A stretch of 64,000 nucleotides of DNA from Methylomonas sp. EFPC3 (GCF_029643245.1 NZ_CP116398.1:62001-126000), one strand, 5' to 3'. Numbered from the stretch's first letter, positions 9,201 to 17,807 are shown. Program-made: numbers and translations. The notes: generated by a model not told the origin, from the letters alone.

Positions 9201-9363
9201 AACCGTGCTGGAGCAGGCAACCCGCAAATTTCCGTCCCACGGTAACCTGTGGCTGAATTACGCGGTAACCCTGGAAGCCCTGGGCGACCCCGCCGCCGCC
9301 CAAGCCCGCCAACAAGCCGCCCGCCTGATGACCGACGAACAGCGGGCGACCTTGGTGAGGTGA
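6298..9363 (+). CDS. DUF3857-transglutaminase-like-TPR protein (1021 aa)
   Basis: Large multidomain protein. Residues about 1-260 resemble the DUF3857 beta-sandwich. A transglutaminase-like core follows with a complete candidate triad: C326 in GDCKDKS, H369 in FNHVIV and D384 in FADPT. A hydrophobic segment lies near residues 640-660 (ALSFFPVLAVVGGLAAGWL). The C-terminal 350 residues form tetratricopeptide repeats. There is no N-terminal signal peptide, so a single internal membrane anchor is likely. GAGAAG-like purines precede the start. The gene stands alone; substrate unknown. Confidence 0.85.
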   Translation: MSIRKHVPIEHAEWSVQPPADWVQQRSVDWAWRPGEGHGFGYLLIDEQHHVASQAIFARTVKLLASLSAVQTQSQVVVEFDPAAQRLQLHELAIWRMAADGAWQKREPVAKEAFLLRQREQQFEQQMLKGYVSLVALLEDVRIGDVIDLSWTLSPREPLPGLRFTALHFLAWSVPVATYYLALTAYFGQDLRWRLLVPDAVAAPAETVAADRVTWQFERPPLFQAEGNVPGGHWPFPVLEATVWQTWGQVSAFFAELWADAATEDSASIAAEAERLAAGKTAADAALAALHFVQNEIRYLSVDFGHGAGMLPNGAGTVLRRRFGDCKDKSILLVALLRELGVAARPVLVASTWRDGIKRLMPSTACFNHVIVMFDLDGQRYFADPTVVGQGGDLANLSVPPFAAGLEIDQATAGLLDLPPAALAELTLTETFILDRRGVNGAVEQVLEASGWLADDIRAAILNQGQRQFAKHRADALQQNFPALQPNPDSLQLDDDSDGNRIALRSRHGLPTWGQAGRKPPDFFSYGAHGLFLAVETIDPHQQRAQPFQLRHPLRVCHSVVVRGKTVKKQKPGAFRHEGPGFRYRVDIRSRRREVRFDYRWESTAAEIAAEQWPGYCQQRAVALERAGALVHTPAFKPLTAALSFFPVLAVVGGLAAGWLGNAGNNSIVREAGGIEAAGSKAFEHIKRSEFTQGYALAAAVQPNYRNNFDFQIMFSEAALRTGHFAEAEQALEQARSLRAGDILPEQLQAALFEARGQLPQALELLKRLASQAGAPERVYADLARISERMGEFGGARTAWETVLARHPAEPEALYSLARLMWLAGERERADSLITGVIAAQPVSSAALESALARYFSVTGRPERAIDPARRAAEREPGDPYLAYKHVRALIESRRYDEALTVAIGVSEKFPKQPMAAAALATAAAMANDNLRAEPAFKEWVELAPDNPDAVSSYGFFLHRLGRDLESQTVLEQATRKFPSHGNLWLNYAVTLEALGDPAAAQARQQAARLMTDEQRATLVR

Positions 9364-9394
9364 TGGGAGTGTAGTGTTGATTTAACAAACGCAC

Positions 9395-9475
9395 GTCATC
9401 CCGGCGGGGAATGCCGGAGGCTAGTTGCCAAGGATGGCGAGATTTTCCATATCCCTGCCGGAATGGTACCCAACT
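9395..9475. repeat. Degenerate intergenic inverted repeat
   Basis: CATCCCGGCGGGGAATGCCGG near 9395-9418 is partly repeated in inverted orientation by CCCTGCCGGAATG near 9456-9468. It resembles dispersed palindromes of the type found between genes. The rest of the gap 9364-9577 shows nothing recognisable. Confidence 0.35.
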
Positions 9476-9577
9476 TACGGTGGGGGGCTACCGCGCGATG
9501 CTTAACTTTGCCGGTGAGTTAGACCTTGCCGGAAACACTGGTGCTTGTTCGGGCACACACTGCCACGTAACGAATTG

Positions 9578-11191
9578 TCAAACTATATGACATGCGAAGT
9601 TGCCAAAGTACTTTTTAAGCGATCTTGTTAATTCTTCACGGCATTCGCCTTTAGCCAACCGAACAACCAACTCAGGGAGGCTTCCGTTAGCAAGACCAAG
9701 TGCTGAACTTGCCTGAGAAGATAGTGACTTGCGGTTGTACAGTGTCAAGAGTCCTTGAAAGTCGTTTGTCGATAAAACCTTATTTAATTCCGCAAGAGAT
9801 TGAGAATAGATGGCCTCTACGTCTATGCCATTAGCAAGCGACTGTAACGCTTCCGCTAAAGCCGCAGAGCCCTTTGCCTTTTCATCAAACATGCTGAGTT
9901 GATATTTGATTTCACTCGCGGCGCGAAGTGAAGCCTGATTTTCTAATTCCTGATTTAACCTAGAGAATATCTCTGAAGAAACCGCCCTGAAGTCGGAATC
10001 TACATCGCGCGCAAGACGTTTGCTAACTACCTCTAAAACTTCTTTGGTACAAAATAAATTCTCTACTTCCGCTACCAAGAGGACGAAGATCGAGTCTTGT
10101 TCCAACTTCTGAATTTCCGCAGGGACTCGTCGGTCTCGATCAATAATTCCAAAAACATTTAGATGGTGAAGCTGGGGATTTGCTTTTAAAGCCTTAACGG
10201 ATTGAATTACCTGACTGCAACTGCCTACCGGTATTACTAGGAAATTACTTAGGATTGCTCCATAAAGGGCAGTGTCAAAGCTACCGGAGATACCTTCGAC
10301 AAAAAGGATGGGTTTTCTGCTACCCAATACCTCTAAGAGTAATTCCTCCGGGATATTTTCATCTGGCTTTATCAATTCCCAATCCCAATGATCGCCATCA
10401 AAAGACTTTAACCACACCTTTGTCGACTCCTCCATGGCGGAGGCAAAATCTACATCGTGAGTCAGATATATGAAAGAGCAGTCAGGCCTGGATTGTTCTA
10501 TCTGATCCCATAATGGTGCTTGAATTGATTTATGGAGATGTAGCTCTGGTTCGTCAACAATGATTATTGCCTTTTGCGGTGCAGCCAAACATTGGCCTAT
10601 AAGATAAAATATAACTCTTTCTCCATCGCTCATTTCTGATGAGTTATAAAACCTCTCCTGTTCACCTTTTGTTTTTGTTTGAATCGAGAGTCCTCTGATA
10701 TTAAGTTCCCTGTGGGGGAGTATTTTTTCCCAAATTTCCTTTACCACATCCAATTTTGTAATTGGCGGTTCTACTCTGGCCGTTGTTAGTCTCGAAGCGT
10801 TGAGGTATTTTGCACTCTCTTCGGTGTGATCTGAAAAAAGAAACACCATCAACTGGTGATAATCATCAAGAAGGCCAACTGCTGGTTTGTTTCGCCATCT
10901 ATGCCCGTGTTTGTATGCAGCGAAATTATTTTCGGCTAAAGCGCGTTCGTTTCCTGTCCATAATTCCGACCTTGCCAAGTCTATAGATTTAGGTGTCGTT
11001 GAATCTGGCATTGCTAGTGATTTCTGAGCTGAAATGCGATGAACTATATTCTGATATTGTGGGGAAAACTCTATCTGTGTTCCCAGCCTAGTTTTGCCTG
11101 CGCCATTTGCGCCTACGACCATTATGCTTTTTGCGAACTCGATTAGAGATTTTCCGCTTCTGTTTTGTGGGAAGGAAATTTGTTTTTTCAT
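9578..11191 (-). CDS. ABC-type ATPase fused to a DUF4435/TOPRIM-like domain (PARIS/OLD-like)
   Basis: 537 residues. The N-terminal half is an AAA_15/ABC-type ATPase: Walker A GANGAGKT at about residue 28, signature MSDGERVIF near 187, Walker B IIIVDEPELHLH near 209, and switch histidine LTHD. The C-terminal half has TOPRIM/DUF4435 features: ILFVEG, then GIIDRDRR, then AEVENLF. That order matches fused AriA-AriB (PARIS) proteins or short OLD-family nucleases, both anti-phage systems. The gene and the 250 bases upstream are much richer in A and T than their surroundings, a sign of transfer. No clear ribosome site is seen. Defence role is inferred. Confidence 0.75.
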   Translation of the reverse strand: MKKQISFPQNRSGKSLIEFAKSIMVVGANGAGKTRLGTQIEFSPQYQNIVHRISAQKSLAMPDSTTPKSIDLARSELWTGNERALAENNFAAYKHGHRWRNKPAVGLLDDYHQLMVFLFSDHTEESAKYLNASRLTTARVEPPITKLDVVKEIWEKILPHRELNIRGLSIQTKTKGEQERFYNSSEMSDGERVIFYLIGQCLAAPQKAIIIVDEPELHLHKSIQAPLWDQIEQSRPDCSFIYLTHDVDFASAMEESTKVWLKSFDGDHWDWELIKPDENIPEELLLEVLGSRKPILFVEGISGSFDTALYGAILSNFLVIPVGSCSQVIQSVKALKANPQLHHLNVFGIIDRDRRVPAEIQKLEQDSIFVLLVAEVENLFCTKEVLEVVSKRLARDVDSDFRAVSSEIFSRLNQELENQASLRAASEIKYQLSMFDEKAKGSAALAEALQSLANGIDVEAIYSQSLAELNKVLSTNDFQGLLTLYNRKSLSSQASSALGLANGSLPELVVRLAKGECREELTRSLKKYFGNFACHIV

Positions 11192-11449
11192 TATTTATTA
11201 ATTACCCGAAAATGGTTTGAATAACATGGCCAAAAATAGATGGTTAACGGAATATTTTTTGGTAAATTGGTATCTACAGTAAGATTATTTAGTAAATGTG
11301 ATATTTATATTTAGATATGTCGTTTTTGAACCGGTAAAAATCTACGGGATGCTTCCAGTCTAAGCGGACTTATAATCCATGGCCTGGGAAATTTCTCTCC
11401 CATTCGTCTTCAATTGATACTAACCAGATTTTTTGAATCAGTATAACCA

Positions 11450-11644
11450 ATGAACACATCCGACAAGCCTGAGATACCGCCTGACGCCCTCGCTATCCTC
11501 GAATGCCTACGCCAAACCGCCGAACAAACCTTGGAACGCAAACGTCGCTTGGGTCATTATGCGGTGATTTGGCAGGACGGCCGGACGGTGTTGGTTGGGG
11601 ACGACGCTCCTGAATCCGATACGGATGGCGATCCGAGCTTGTAG
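11450..11644 (+). CDS. Small hypothetical protein (64 aa)
   Basis: Short acidic protein. An amphipathic N-terminal helix (PDALAILECLRQTAEQTLERKRRLG) is followed by a beta-like segment (HYAVIWQDGRTVLVGDD) and an acidic tail. The layout recalls small hypotheticals of gammaproteobacteria, but no family is recognised. It follows the AT-rich tract 11192-11449, which contains no gene I can support. Confidence 0.5.
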   Translation: MNTSDKPEIPPDALAILECLRQTAEQTLERKRRLGHYAVIWQDGRTVLVGDDAPESDTDGDPSL

Positions 11645-11687
11645 TATTGCCGGCGGATTTCGCTAACGCCCCGTTCAATTAGCCGCG

Positions 11688-12383
11688 TCAATTCCAGTCA
11701 GGCAAACGCCCGGCCATATCCGCTTTGCGGGCGATCAGTTTTTCCGCCAGGTTGAGCGTGCCGCCGTGGTCTAGGACGGTTTGGCATATCGATTCGTCTG
11801 AAATCCCCGTCACCACCCGGATAGCGGCGGCGATGTCGGCCGGGGTCATGCTGCCGAACAGGGCGACGGCGTGCGGGTTGCCGCTGTCCTGTCGTAATTG
11901 ATCGATTTCGTCGACCCGGTCGCCGAAGGCTTTGCCTTTTGGGTCGCCTTGGGCGCGGAAGGCCAGTGCACCGCCCAGGTCCAGCGTCAGCACTCGGCCG
12001 GCGGCCACGCCCTGGTTGTCGCCGTGGTAGCCGGCGGCGTCCCAGTTGGCGGTCCAGGCGTGGACGCCGAACCAGCGTTGCGCCTGACTGCGCTCGCCGG
12101 CATCGAGATGGGCGACGCAGGTCTTGGCGAGTGCGAGCCACTCGGTGGCAATCTGGTCCGGTGCTCGTGTGGCGACGTAAGTCAAAGTCGGCGCGCCGGC
12201 CAGTTGATAGAGCTGGGCGGCGAGCCATTCGTTGCGGGCGTGGGCCGGGGACTCCAGGGTTTTGACGTAGTAACGCTTGCCGGCTGGGTCTTGAAAGATG
12301 CCGGCCGGGTTGCTGCCCAGTTGTCCGCTCACTCGCTGCAGCGCGGCGGTGTCGATGGCCGGCAAATCCCTGCTAATCGCCAT
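11688..12383 (-). CDS. HipA/PI-kinase-like fold protein
   Basis: 231 residues with a plausible kinase-fold motif set: K41 in YYVKTL (nucleotide-binding lysine), E52 in RNEWLAAQLY, a loop NWDAAGYHGDNQG (N113-N123) resembling the HipA/PI-kinase catalytic loop, and LDLGGA (D135) as metal-binding motif. It therefore probably transfers phosphate, but the substrate is unknown and the family match is by motif reading only. It ends an apparent two-gene operon; the upstream phosphatase gene stops 8 bases before this start. Confidence 0.55.
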   Translation of the reverse strand: MAISRDLPAIDTAALQRVSGQLGSNPAGIFQDPAGKRYYVKTLESPAHARNEWLAAQLYQLAGAPTLTYVATRAPDQIATEWLALAKTCVAHLDAGERSQAQRWFGVHAWTANWDAAGYHGDNQGVAAGRVLTLDLGGALAFRAQGDPKGKAFGDRVDEIDQLRQDSGNPHAVALFGSMTPADIAAAIRVVTGISDESICQTVLDHGGTLNLAEKLIARKADMAGRLPDWN

Positions 12384-12391
12384 GCGCCGGC

Positions 12392-12946
12392 TCAGGGAAT
12401 GGGCAGGGTGCGGCGGACCACGGCCAGTTGCGCCGGGGTTTCGATGGCGCCTTTACGCGCGCCGCGCACGGTTTGAATCGCAGCGTCCGGCGGCATGCCC
12501 AGTTCCGCCAGCAGGCGGGCGGCGATCATGCCGGCCCGGCCCAGGCCGCCCTTGCAGTGCACCAGCACGTCGCCGCCGCTGCGCAACAGGTCGCGGATGT
12601 CCCGGCCGTGGCTTGCCCATTGCTGTTCGAAATCGTGGCTGGGTACCGAAAAGTCGGCGATCGGCAGATGCCGCCAGTCGATGCCGCGGCGTTTGATTTC
12701 GTGGCCCAATTGCGGCACCTTCAGGGCGATCAATTCCGCCGGTTCGACCAGCGTCAGCACCAGCTTGGCGCCCCAGGCGGCGATGGCGTCCAGATCGATG
12801 CCCAGGTCGCGCTCCCAGGCGCCGGTATGGGCGAAACGGTCGTGTTTGCCGGGACAAAAGGTAATGCCGATCCGGCCATGGGCCGGGCTGGCCCGCACTT
12901 CGGCGATTTGTAAAGGGTGGCTATGGCTGGTGCGCACGGTGGTCAT
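12392..12946 (-). CDS. Dual-specificity/tyrosine phosphatase (CDKN3-like)
   Basis: 184 residues of cysteine-based protein phosphatase type. The signature VHCKGGLGRAGMIAARLL has the CX5R P-loop (C then R six residues later), and an upstream aspartate in LPIADFSVP is a likely general acid. The N-terminal portion GRIGITFCPGKHD is typical of the bacterial CDKN3-like subfamily. It is followed 8 bases later by the kinase-like gene, suggesting a reversible phosphorylation pair. Substrate unknown. Confidence 0.85.
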   Translation of the reverse strand: MTTVRTSHSHPLQIAEVRASPAHGRIGITFCPGKHDRFAHTGAWERDLGIDLDAIAAWGAKLVLTLVEPAELIALKVPQLGHEIKRRGIDWRHLPIADFSVPSHDFEQQWASHGRDIRDLLRSGGDVLVHCKGGLGRAGMIAARLLAELGMPPDAAIQTVRGARKGAIETPAQLAVVRRTLPIP

Positions 12947-13134
12947 GTTCGGTCCTGACGAGTTAACGACGCTCTGGCTGCGAGTTTAGCATGGCGCCGG
13001 GCCGGCGCTCGCGGTCGCCCGTTCACAGGGGTGTGGAATCTGTTATACGCCATCCTTGGCGGTATTTTTCCAGCCGGGCTGACTAACCTAAGAGCATTGG
13101 CTTTAAACCTTCATGCGCTCCGGTGGTGGTTCCG

Positions 13135-14130
13135 TCAAGCCGGTATTTGGCAAGATTCCAACGCGGCCAACATGTCTTCCCGCGGCAAATTGCGGCCGAT
13201 GAAAACCAGATTCGATTCTTTGTTTTCGTCGGGCTGCCAAGGGCTGCCGAAGCTTTCGGTCATCAGCATGTGCACGCCTTGGTAGATGACTTTTTTGTCG
13301 CAGCCGGCAATGTTCAAAATGCCTTTGTAGCGTAGCAGGTCGTTGCCGTAGTCGCGCACCATGATGTCCAGAAAGGCCAGGATGCGCGCGGCGTCCAGTT
13401 CGCGCGCGGTGCGGAACACGAACGAACTGATGTCGTCTTCGTGTTCGTGGCTGACGTCTTCCAGAAAATCCGGTTCGACTTTCAAAATGTCGTCCAGGTT
13501 GAAGCCGTCGATGTCGAGGATGTCGTGCAGCTCGGTGGCGCCGAAATGCACGCGCTTGATCGGCGCCCTGGGGTTCATCGCCCGCAAGCGGGTTTCCAGA
13601 TCGGCAACCACTTCGGCTTCCTGCAAATCGGTTTTGGACAACAGGATGCGGTCGGCAAAGCCGACCTGTTCCTGGGCTTCGTGGTGTTCCTGCAATTGTT
13701 GATGAGCATGCACCGCATCGACCACGGTGACGATGGCATCCAATTTATAGTTTTCGGCGATGTCCGCTTCGATGAAGAAAGTCTGCGCCACCGGTGCCGG
13801 ATCGGCCAAACCGGTGGTTTCGATGATGACCCGCTCGAAGTGAATGTCGCCGGTTTCACGCCGCTCTGACAATTCGCCGAGGATGCGCACCAAGTCACCG
13901 CGTACGGTGCAGCAGATGCAGCCGTTGTTCATGGTCACGATTTGCTCGTCGGCTTGTACCAGCAGTTCGTTGTCGATACCGGTTTCGCCGAATTCGTTTT
14001 CGATCACGGCGATACGGCGGCCGTGGTGTTCGGTGAGGATGCGGTTCAGCAGCGTGGTTTTGCCGGCGCCGAGAAAGCCGGTGAGGATGGTGACCGGCAC
14101 CGGGTAGTTCAATTTGGCTGTAGCGGACAT
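13135..14130 (-). CDS. COG0523 (YjiA-like) zinc-associated GTPase
   Basis: 331 residues. P-loop [10 protein letters not shown] near residues 17-26, metal motif C71-I-C-C74, guanine-specificity segment LLSKTD, a short charged/histidine patch HEHEDD, and a CobW C-terminal domain. The start is the ATG at 14130 with a GGAGA site; the extension upstream overlaps the previous gene's spacer. It is the last gene of the run starting at 18515: surface protein, TonB receptor, dockerin protein, GTPase. Its role is probably delivery or sparing of zinc, by family and context. The spacer 12947-13134 holds only a half-box TGTTATA. Confidence 0.9.
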   Translation of the reverse strand: MSATAKLNYPVPVTILTGFLGAGKTTLLNRILTEHHGRRIAVIENEFGETGIDNELLVQADEQIVTMNNGCICCTVRGDLVRILGELSERRETGDIHFERVIIETTGLADPAPVAQTFFIEADIAENYKLDAIVTVVDAVHAHQQLQEHHEAQEQVGFADRILLSKTDLQEAEVVADLETRLRAMNPRAPIKRVHFGATELHDILDIDGFNLDDILKVEPDFLEDVSHEHEDDISSFVFRTARELDAARILAFLDIMVRDYGNDLLRYKGILNIAGCDKKVIYQGVHMLMTESFGSPWQPDENKESNLVFIGRNLPREDMLAALESCQIPA

Positions 14131-14156
14131 CGGTAGTCTCCGTTCAAGGGGCGTGG

Positions 14157-15446
14157 TTAACGGCGGGTCGGGTAGCACAGGCGCAGGGTGCAGCGGGCTT
14201 GGGCCAGCTTGCCGTCCTGGACGTTGATGGTGCCGTTGCCGTCCAGGTCGCGGACGTCGTTGGCGGTCGCCTGCGGGCTTTTACTGGCTGCGGCCAGAAT
14301 CAGCGCGATGTCGATCCGGTCGATATCGCCGTCCAGATCGATGTCGCCCAAGGCCGGCACGCTGAAGGTGACTTCGTCATAGCCGGGATTGGCGCCGTCG
14401 CTTACCGTCAGTTTGAAGGTGTAATTGCCGGTTTTAAGCGGCAGGAAGCTCGGCGTCGCGGTCGCGGCACCAACCAGGGTCACGGCCGGGCCTTGAGTTT
14501 GCTGCCAGGCGTAGCTGAGCGGACTCGGGCCGGGTTGCGGATCGCTGCTGGCGCTGCCGTTCAGGCCGACGCTGCTGTTCAGGCGGATCACCCGATCGGC
14601 GCCGGCATTGGCTTTTGGCAGTAATTGCGGCGGCGGAGGCGGCGGCAGGGTGTCGACCAGATCGAGCAGGGCGGCGGAATAGTCGGCGGCGCTCAGGCCG
14701 GCGTTGAACAGCACGTAAAACGGTTCGGAGGCCTGGCTGCGCTGGTTGGAGGTGACTTGTAGCTCCACCAAATAGGCGCCGACCGGGCCGCCGGCCACGC
14801 CGATCGCGCTTTCCAGAAAGAAGTTTAAATGCGTGTGCAGGCTGCCCTGGTTATTGGCGGCGTCGACGATCATTTCGGCTTTGCCGCCGATGCCGGTACC
14901 GGTAAAGAAGGTGAAGCTTTCCTGGCCGCTGCCGGGTGTGAAACAGAACAGTTGGCCGCCGCATTGGTTGTAATCGGTGATGACCGTGGCCGGATCGATA
15001 CCGCCGGCCAATTTGATGCGGACGTTGCCGGGCGCGTCGGCCCAGGCGCCGGCGGCAGTGCTCCAGTAGCGCAATTTGCCGATGGCCCGGTAGCGCACCA
15101 GTTCGGCCGGATTCAACATGTTTTGCACGGCTTGGAAGCCGGGATTGGGGGTTTTGTTCGGGCCGCCGGAAAAGTCGCGGAAATCGCTCAAAAACACCAT
15201 TTGGCCGGTGGCACCTTCGATCGGTAGCGTGTTCGGCGGCAAGTTCAGGCCGGCGACCAGTTGCGCCAGATCGCAGCCGACCGCGCCCGGCGTGCGGCAG
15301 AAGCCGGCTTGCATCGCATTGCCGTCGCCCCAGATTTCCACGTCCAGATGCACCGCTTGTGCCGGCGCGGACAAAGCGAGCAGCAAGGGCAGAGCGGGGA
15401 GCCATGGGCGGGTGGTTAAGAATGATCGCTGTATCGAAGCTGGCAT
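14157..15446 (-). CDS. Secreted protein with PKD-like and dockerin-like C-terminus
   Basis: 429 residues with a signal peptide (cleavage near AQA-VHLD, about residue 31). The N-terminal 270 residues are related to the PEP-CTERM protein at 17808-18515: both share a G-x-[IL]-H-x-HL segment followed by GGxVGAY and an [FV]N-x-GL motif. A proline linker leads to a PKD-like domain (about 285-365), then two dockerin-like calcium loops (DIDLDGDIDRID and DLDGNGTINVQD). It lacks the PEP-CTERM anchor of its paralogue. An AGGAG site precedes the ATG. Probably a zinc-stress surface or secreted protein; no enzymatic motif seen. Confidence 0.75.
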   Translation of the reverse strand: MPASIQRSFLTTRPWLPALPLLLALSAPAQAVHLDVEIWGDGNAMQAGFCRTPGAVGCDLAQLVAGLNLPPNTLPIEGATGQMVFLSDFRDFSGGPNKTPNPGFQAVQNMLNPAELVRYRAIGKLRYWSTAAGAWADAPGNVRIKLAGGIDPATVITDYNQCGGQLFCFTPGSGQESFTFFTGTGIGGKAEMIVDAANNQGSLHTHLNFFLESAIGVAGGPVGAYLVELQVTSNQRSQASEPFYVLFNAGLSAADYSAALLDLVDTLPPPPPPQLLPKANAGADRVIRLNSSVGLNGSASSDPQPGPSPLSYAWQQTQGPAVTLVGAATATPSFLPLKTGNYTFKLTVSDGANPGYDEVTFSVPALGDIDLDGDIDRIDIALILAAASKSPQATANDVRDLDGNGTINVQDGKLAQARCTLRLCYPTRR

Positions 15447-15497
15447 GGGTTTAACTCCTGGATGGCGGTAGGGTTGACTGAAACAAGGGTGTTGTCG

Positions 15498-17726
15498 CTA
15501 GAACGTGGCGCGGAAGCCGAGCACGACGCTGCGGCCCGGCTCCGGCGCGAAGTTGCGTAAAAACGAGACCGAGCTGCGGATTTCTTCGTTGAGCAGGTTG
15601 TTGGCTTTGGCGAACAGCCACAGATCCAGCGGCTCCAGGCCGCGCCAGTGGTAATCGGCGGAGGCGTTGAGCAAGTGGTAGCCTGGGGTGGCGGTCTCGT
15701 CGTTGCCCGGCCGGTTTTGCATTTGGCCTCTGGTGTAACGTAGTGCTGCATTCCAGCGCTGGTCGCCGAAGCCGATTTCCGCGCCCAGCCGCAGCGGCGG
15801 CAGGCGCGGCACGTCATCATCGACAAATCGGCCGCGGACGAAATCGGAGAACAGGGTCAGCTTCAATTGGCCGAAGCGGGTATCGGCCAGGGTGGTCTGG
15901 GCTTCGGCTTCGTACCCCAGGAATAAGGCGTCGCGCTGGTTGTAGGCGTAGACCGGCAGACACTCGATCAGGTTGACGCAGGCCGGGTAGAACTGGGCTT
16001 CGTGGTAATTGTAAAAAACCTCGGGCTGGCGCTTCTGGTAAATATAATTTTCGGTCCAGTTGGCGTAGGCGTTGAATTTTGCCGCCAGCCTTTGGCTATG
16101 CCAATCCAGGCCCAGGTCGGCCAGATTAGAGGTCTCGTTGCCGAGACGCACATTGCCGATCTCGAAGTTGCGGGTCGACAAGTGCGGGCCCAGCGCCAGC
16201 AATTCCTGGATATCGGGCGAGCGCTTGGAGCGGCTCAAGGACAGGCTCAGCGTGGCTTCTGTCGTGGCTTGCCAACTGGTGGTCAGCGAGACCGAGTCGG
16301 CGCGGAAATTCAAAGAGTCCGGCAAGGTCACGGCCGAGTAGATCGGCACTTGTCCCGGTGGAGCCGGAAAGGCCAGTTGCGTCGCCGTTGGATTGATACG
16401 GCTGCGTTCGGTACGCAAACCCAGTTCGAATTGCCACTCGCCGAATTTCAGTTTTTGCAGGCTGAACAGGCCCAGCGTGTCGCCGTTGGTGGGCGGGACG
16501 AAGGTTTCTACGCCCAGCGCCGAAAAATAGCGATCCTGCCATTGGGCGCCGAGGGTGCCGGACCAGGGTTCCAGAAAATGGTGTTCGATCTCGAAGCGGC
16601 CCTCGCCAACCTGATTGTTGAAAGTGGTAAACGGCAGTCGGCCTTCCCATTCGGTGTGAATGTAGTCGACCAGACCGTAGCGGAATGCGGCTTTGTCGAT
16701 GCCGCGTACCGGCTCGTACCATTCGCTTTTGAAGTCGTAGCGGGTCTGGCGCATGTCGATCCGAATGTCAGGGTTCAGGGCTTCCATGCTGAGAATGTCG
16801 GCGAACTGCTCCAGCAAGGCCGGGTCGATGTCCGGCAGGATCAGTTCCAGACCGTCCAGGCTGCTCGCGTCGACGCCGTGGCTGCCTTTCGGGATGCCGT
16901 AGCGGTTGGTGAAGTGGCCGACCGACATGCCGGCCATGCCGTGATCGCCCAGCCAGGAGGCACCCAGAAAACCGCCGACGCTCTCGCTGTCGGTATTGGG
17001 GATGGTGCCGCGGGCGTTCAGAATCTTGCTCAGGCCGAATTGTTCGCGGACCGCGTCGGCGGCGATGGCTTCGCCGGGAATTTCGGTGTCGTTGCGGTTG
17101 CGGTGAAAACCGCCGATTTTGAACGCGAGCTGGTCCCGGCCCAAATCCAGTTTGAAGCCGGCGTTGGTGCCGTCGGCGTTGGTATCGAAGCGCTGTTCCA
17201 GCGCGCCTTGCAGCAAGCGTTCCGGTACCCGCTCGGGGATGCGGTTGTCCTTGACGTTGACCATGCCGCCGATGGCGTTGCCGCCGTAGCGGATGGTGTC
17301 GGCGCCGCGCGCGACCTCGATTTGTTCGGCGAACAGCGGCTCGATGGCGCTGGCGTGGTCGGGGCTGAGAAACGATGCGTCGTGGCTGCCGATGCCGTCC
17401 TGCATGATTCTGACCCGCGAACCGGTCAGGCCGCGAATCACCGGCAGGCCGACGCCGGGGCCGAACGAGGCGTTGGCCACGCCCATTTGGTTTTGCAGGG
17501 TTTGGCCCAGATTGTCGGCTTGCTGCAATTTGAGCGCGTCGCCTTTAATCGAGCTGAAGCTGGGCGTGATGCGTTGTTTGGGGGCGTCGGCAGTGACTTC
17601 TAATGCCTCCAATTCCGTTTCCGGTTCTGCCGCAGCGGCCGAGACCGGATCCGGTGTGTCCGTTGCCGCGGCCGGCAATGCAGCGGATGCCGCCAGCCAC
17701 AGTAGTCCTAAAGCGTGTGCTTTCAT
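15498..17726 (-). CDS. ZnuD-like TonB-dependent outer-membrane receptor
   Basis: 742-residue TonB-dependent receptor with a signal peptide (about 21 residues). The plug region carries the ZnuD-like series SFGPGVGLPVIRG, then SPDHASAIEP, then YGGNAIGGMVNV, and the protein ends in a 22-strand-type barrel with the terminal sequence VVLGFRATF. The TonB box is not sharply defined (LEALEVTAD). Family members import zinc or zinc complexes, and the neighbours (COG0523 GTPase, secreted zinc-stress proteins) agree. It follows the PEP-CTERM gene after an 81-base gap containing a hairpin. Confidence 0.9.
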   Translation of the reverse strand: MKAHALGLLWLAASAALPAAATDTPDPVSAAAAEPETELEALEVTADAPKQRITPSFSSIKGDALKLQQADNLGQTLQNQMGVANASFGPGVGLPVIRGLTGSRVRIMQDGIGSHDASFLSPDHASAIEPLFAEQIEVARGADTIRYGGNAIGGMVNVKDNRIPERVPERLLQGALEQRFDTNADGTNAGFKLDLGRDQLAFKIGGFHRNRNDTEIPGEAIAADAVREQFGLSKILNARGTIPNTDSESVGGFLGASWLGDHGMAGMSVGHFTNRYGIPKGSHGVDASSLDGLELILPDIDPALLEQFADILSMEALNPDIRIDMRQTRYDFKSEWYEPVRGIDKAAFRYGLVDYIHTEWEGRLPFTTFNNQVGEGRFEIEHHFLEPWSGTLGAQWQDRYFSALGVETFVPPTNGDTLGLFSLQKLKFGEWQFELGLRTERSRINPTATQLAFPAPPGQVPIYSAVTLPDSLNFRADSVSLTTSWQATTEATLSLSLSRSKRSPDIQELLALGPHLSTRNFEIGNVRLGNETSNLADLGLDWHSQRLAAKFNAYANWTENYIYQKRQPEVFYNYHEAQFYPACVNLIECLPVYAYNQRDALFLGYEAEAQTTLADTRFGQLKLTLFSDFVRGRFVDDDVPRLPPLRLGAEIGFGDQRWNAALRYTRGQMQNRPGNDETATPGYHLLNASADYHWRGLEPLDLWLFAKANNLLNEEIRSSVSFLRNFAPEPGRSVVLGFRATF

Positions 17727-17751
17727 CGAGATTGTTGCATTGTTCCATGTC

Positions 17752-17802
17752 GCAAACGCGTTGCCGGGCTTGCATAGCCCGACAACGCTGCTGCGTGTTT
17801 GC
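17752..17802. other. Long intercistronic hairpin
   Basis: Nested inverted repeats: GCAAAC/GTTTGC outside and a 13-base arm GCGTTGCCGGGCT (17758-17770) pairing with its complement at 17776-17788 with one mismatch. It fills most of the gap between the PEP-CTERM gene and the TonB receptor. It lacks a T tract, so partial termination or mRNA stabilisation is more likely than full termination. Confidence 0.6.
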
Positions 17803-17807
17803 TTGGT

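Noticed and set aside
13037-13046. TGTTATA half-site between the COG0523 gene and the phosphatase
   Set aside because: A single 7-base half-site without a partner half; expected by chance in this length.
16002-17603. 533-codon plus-strand open frame
   Set aside because: It is the opposite-strand shadow of the TonB receptor; no domain, no ribosome site, and codon bias is explained by the receptor.
17733-17747. Zur-like sequence TGTTGCATTGTTCCA just upstream of the first TonB receptor
   Set aside because: It resembles only the right half-site twice, is not palindromic, and lies too close to the start. The gene is more simply cotranscribed from 18515.
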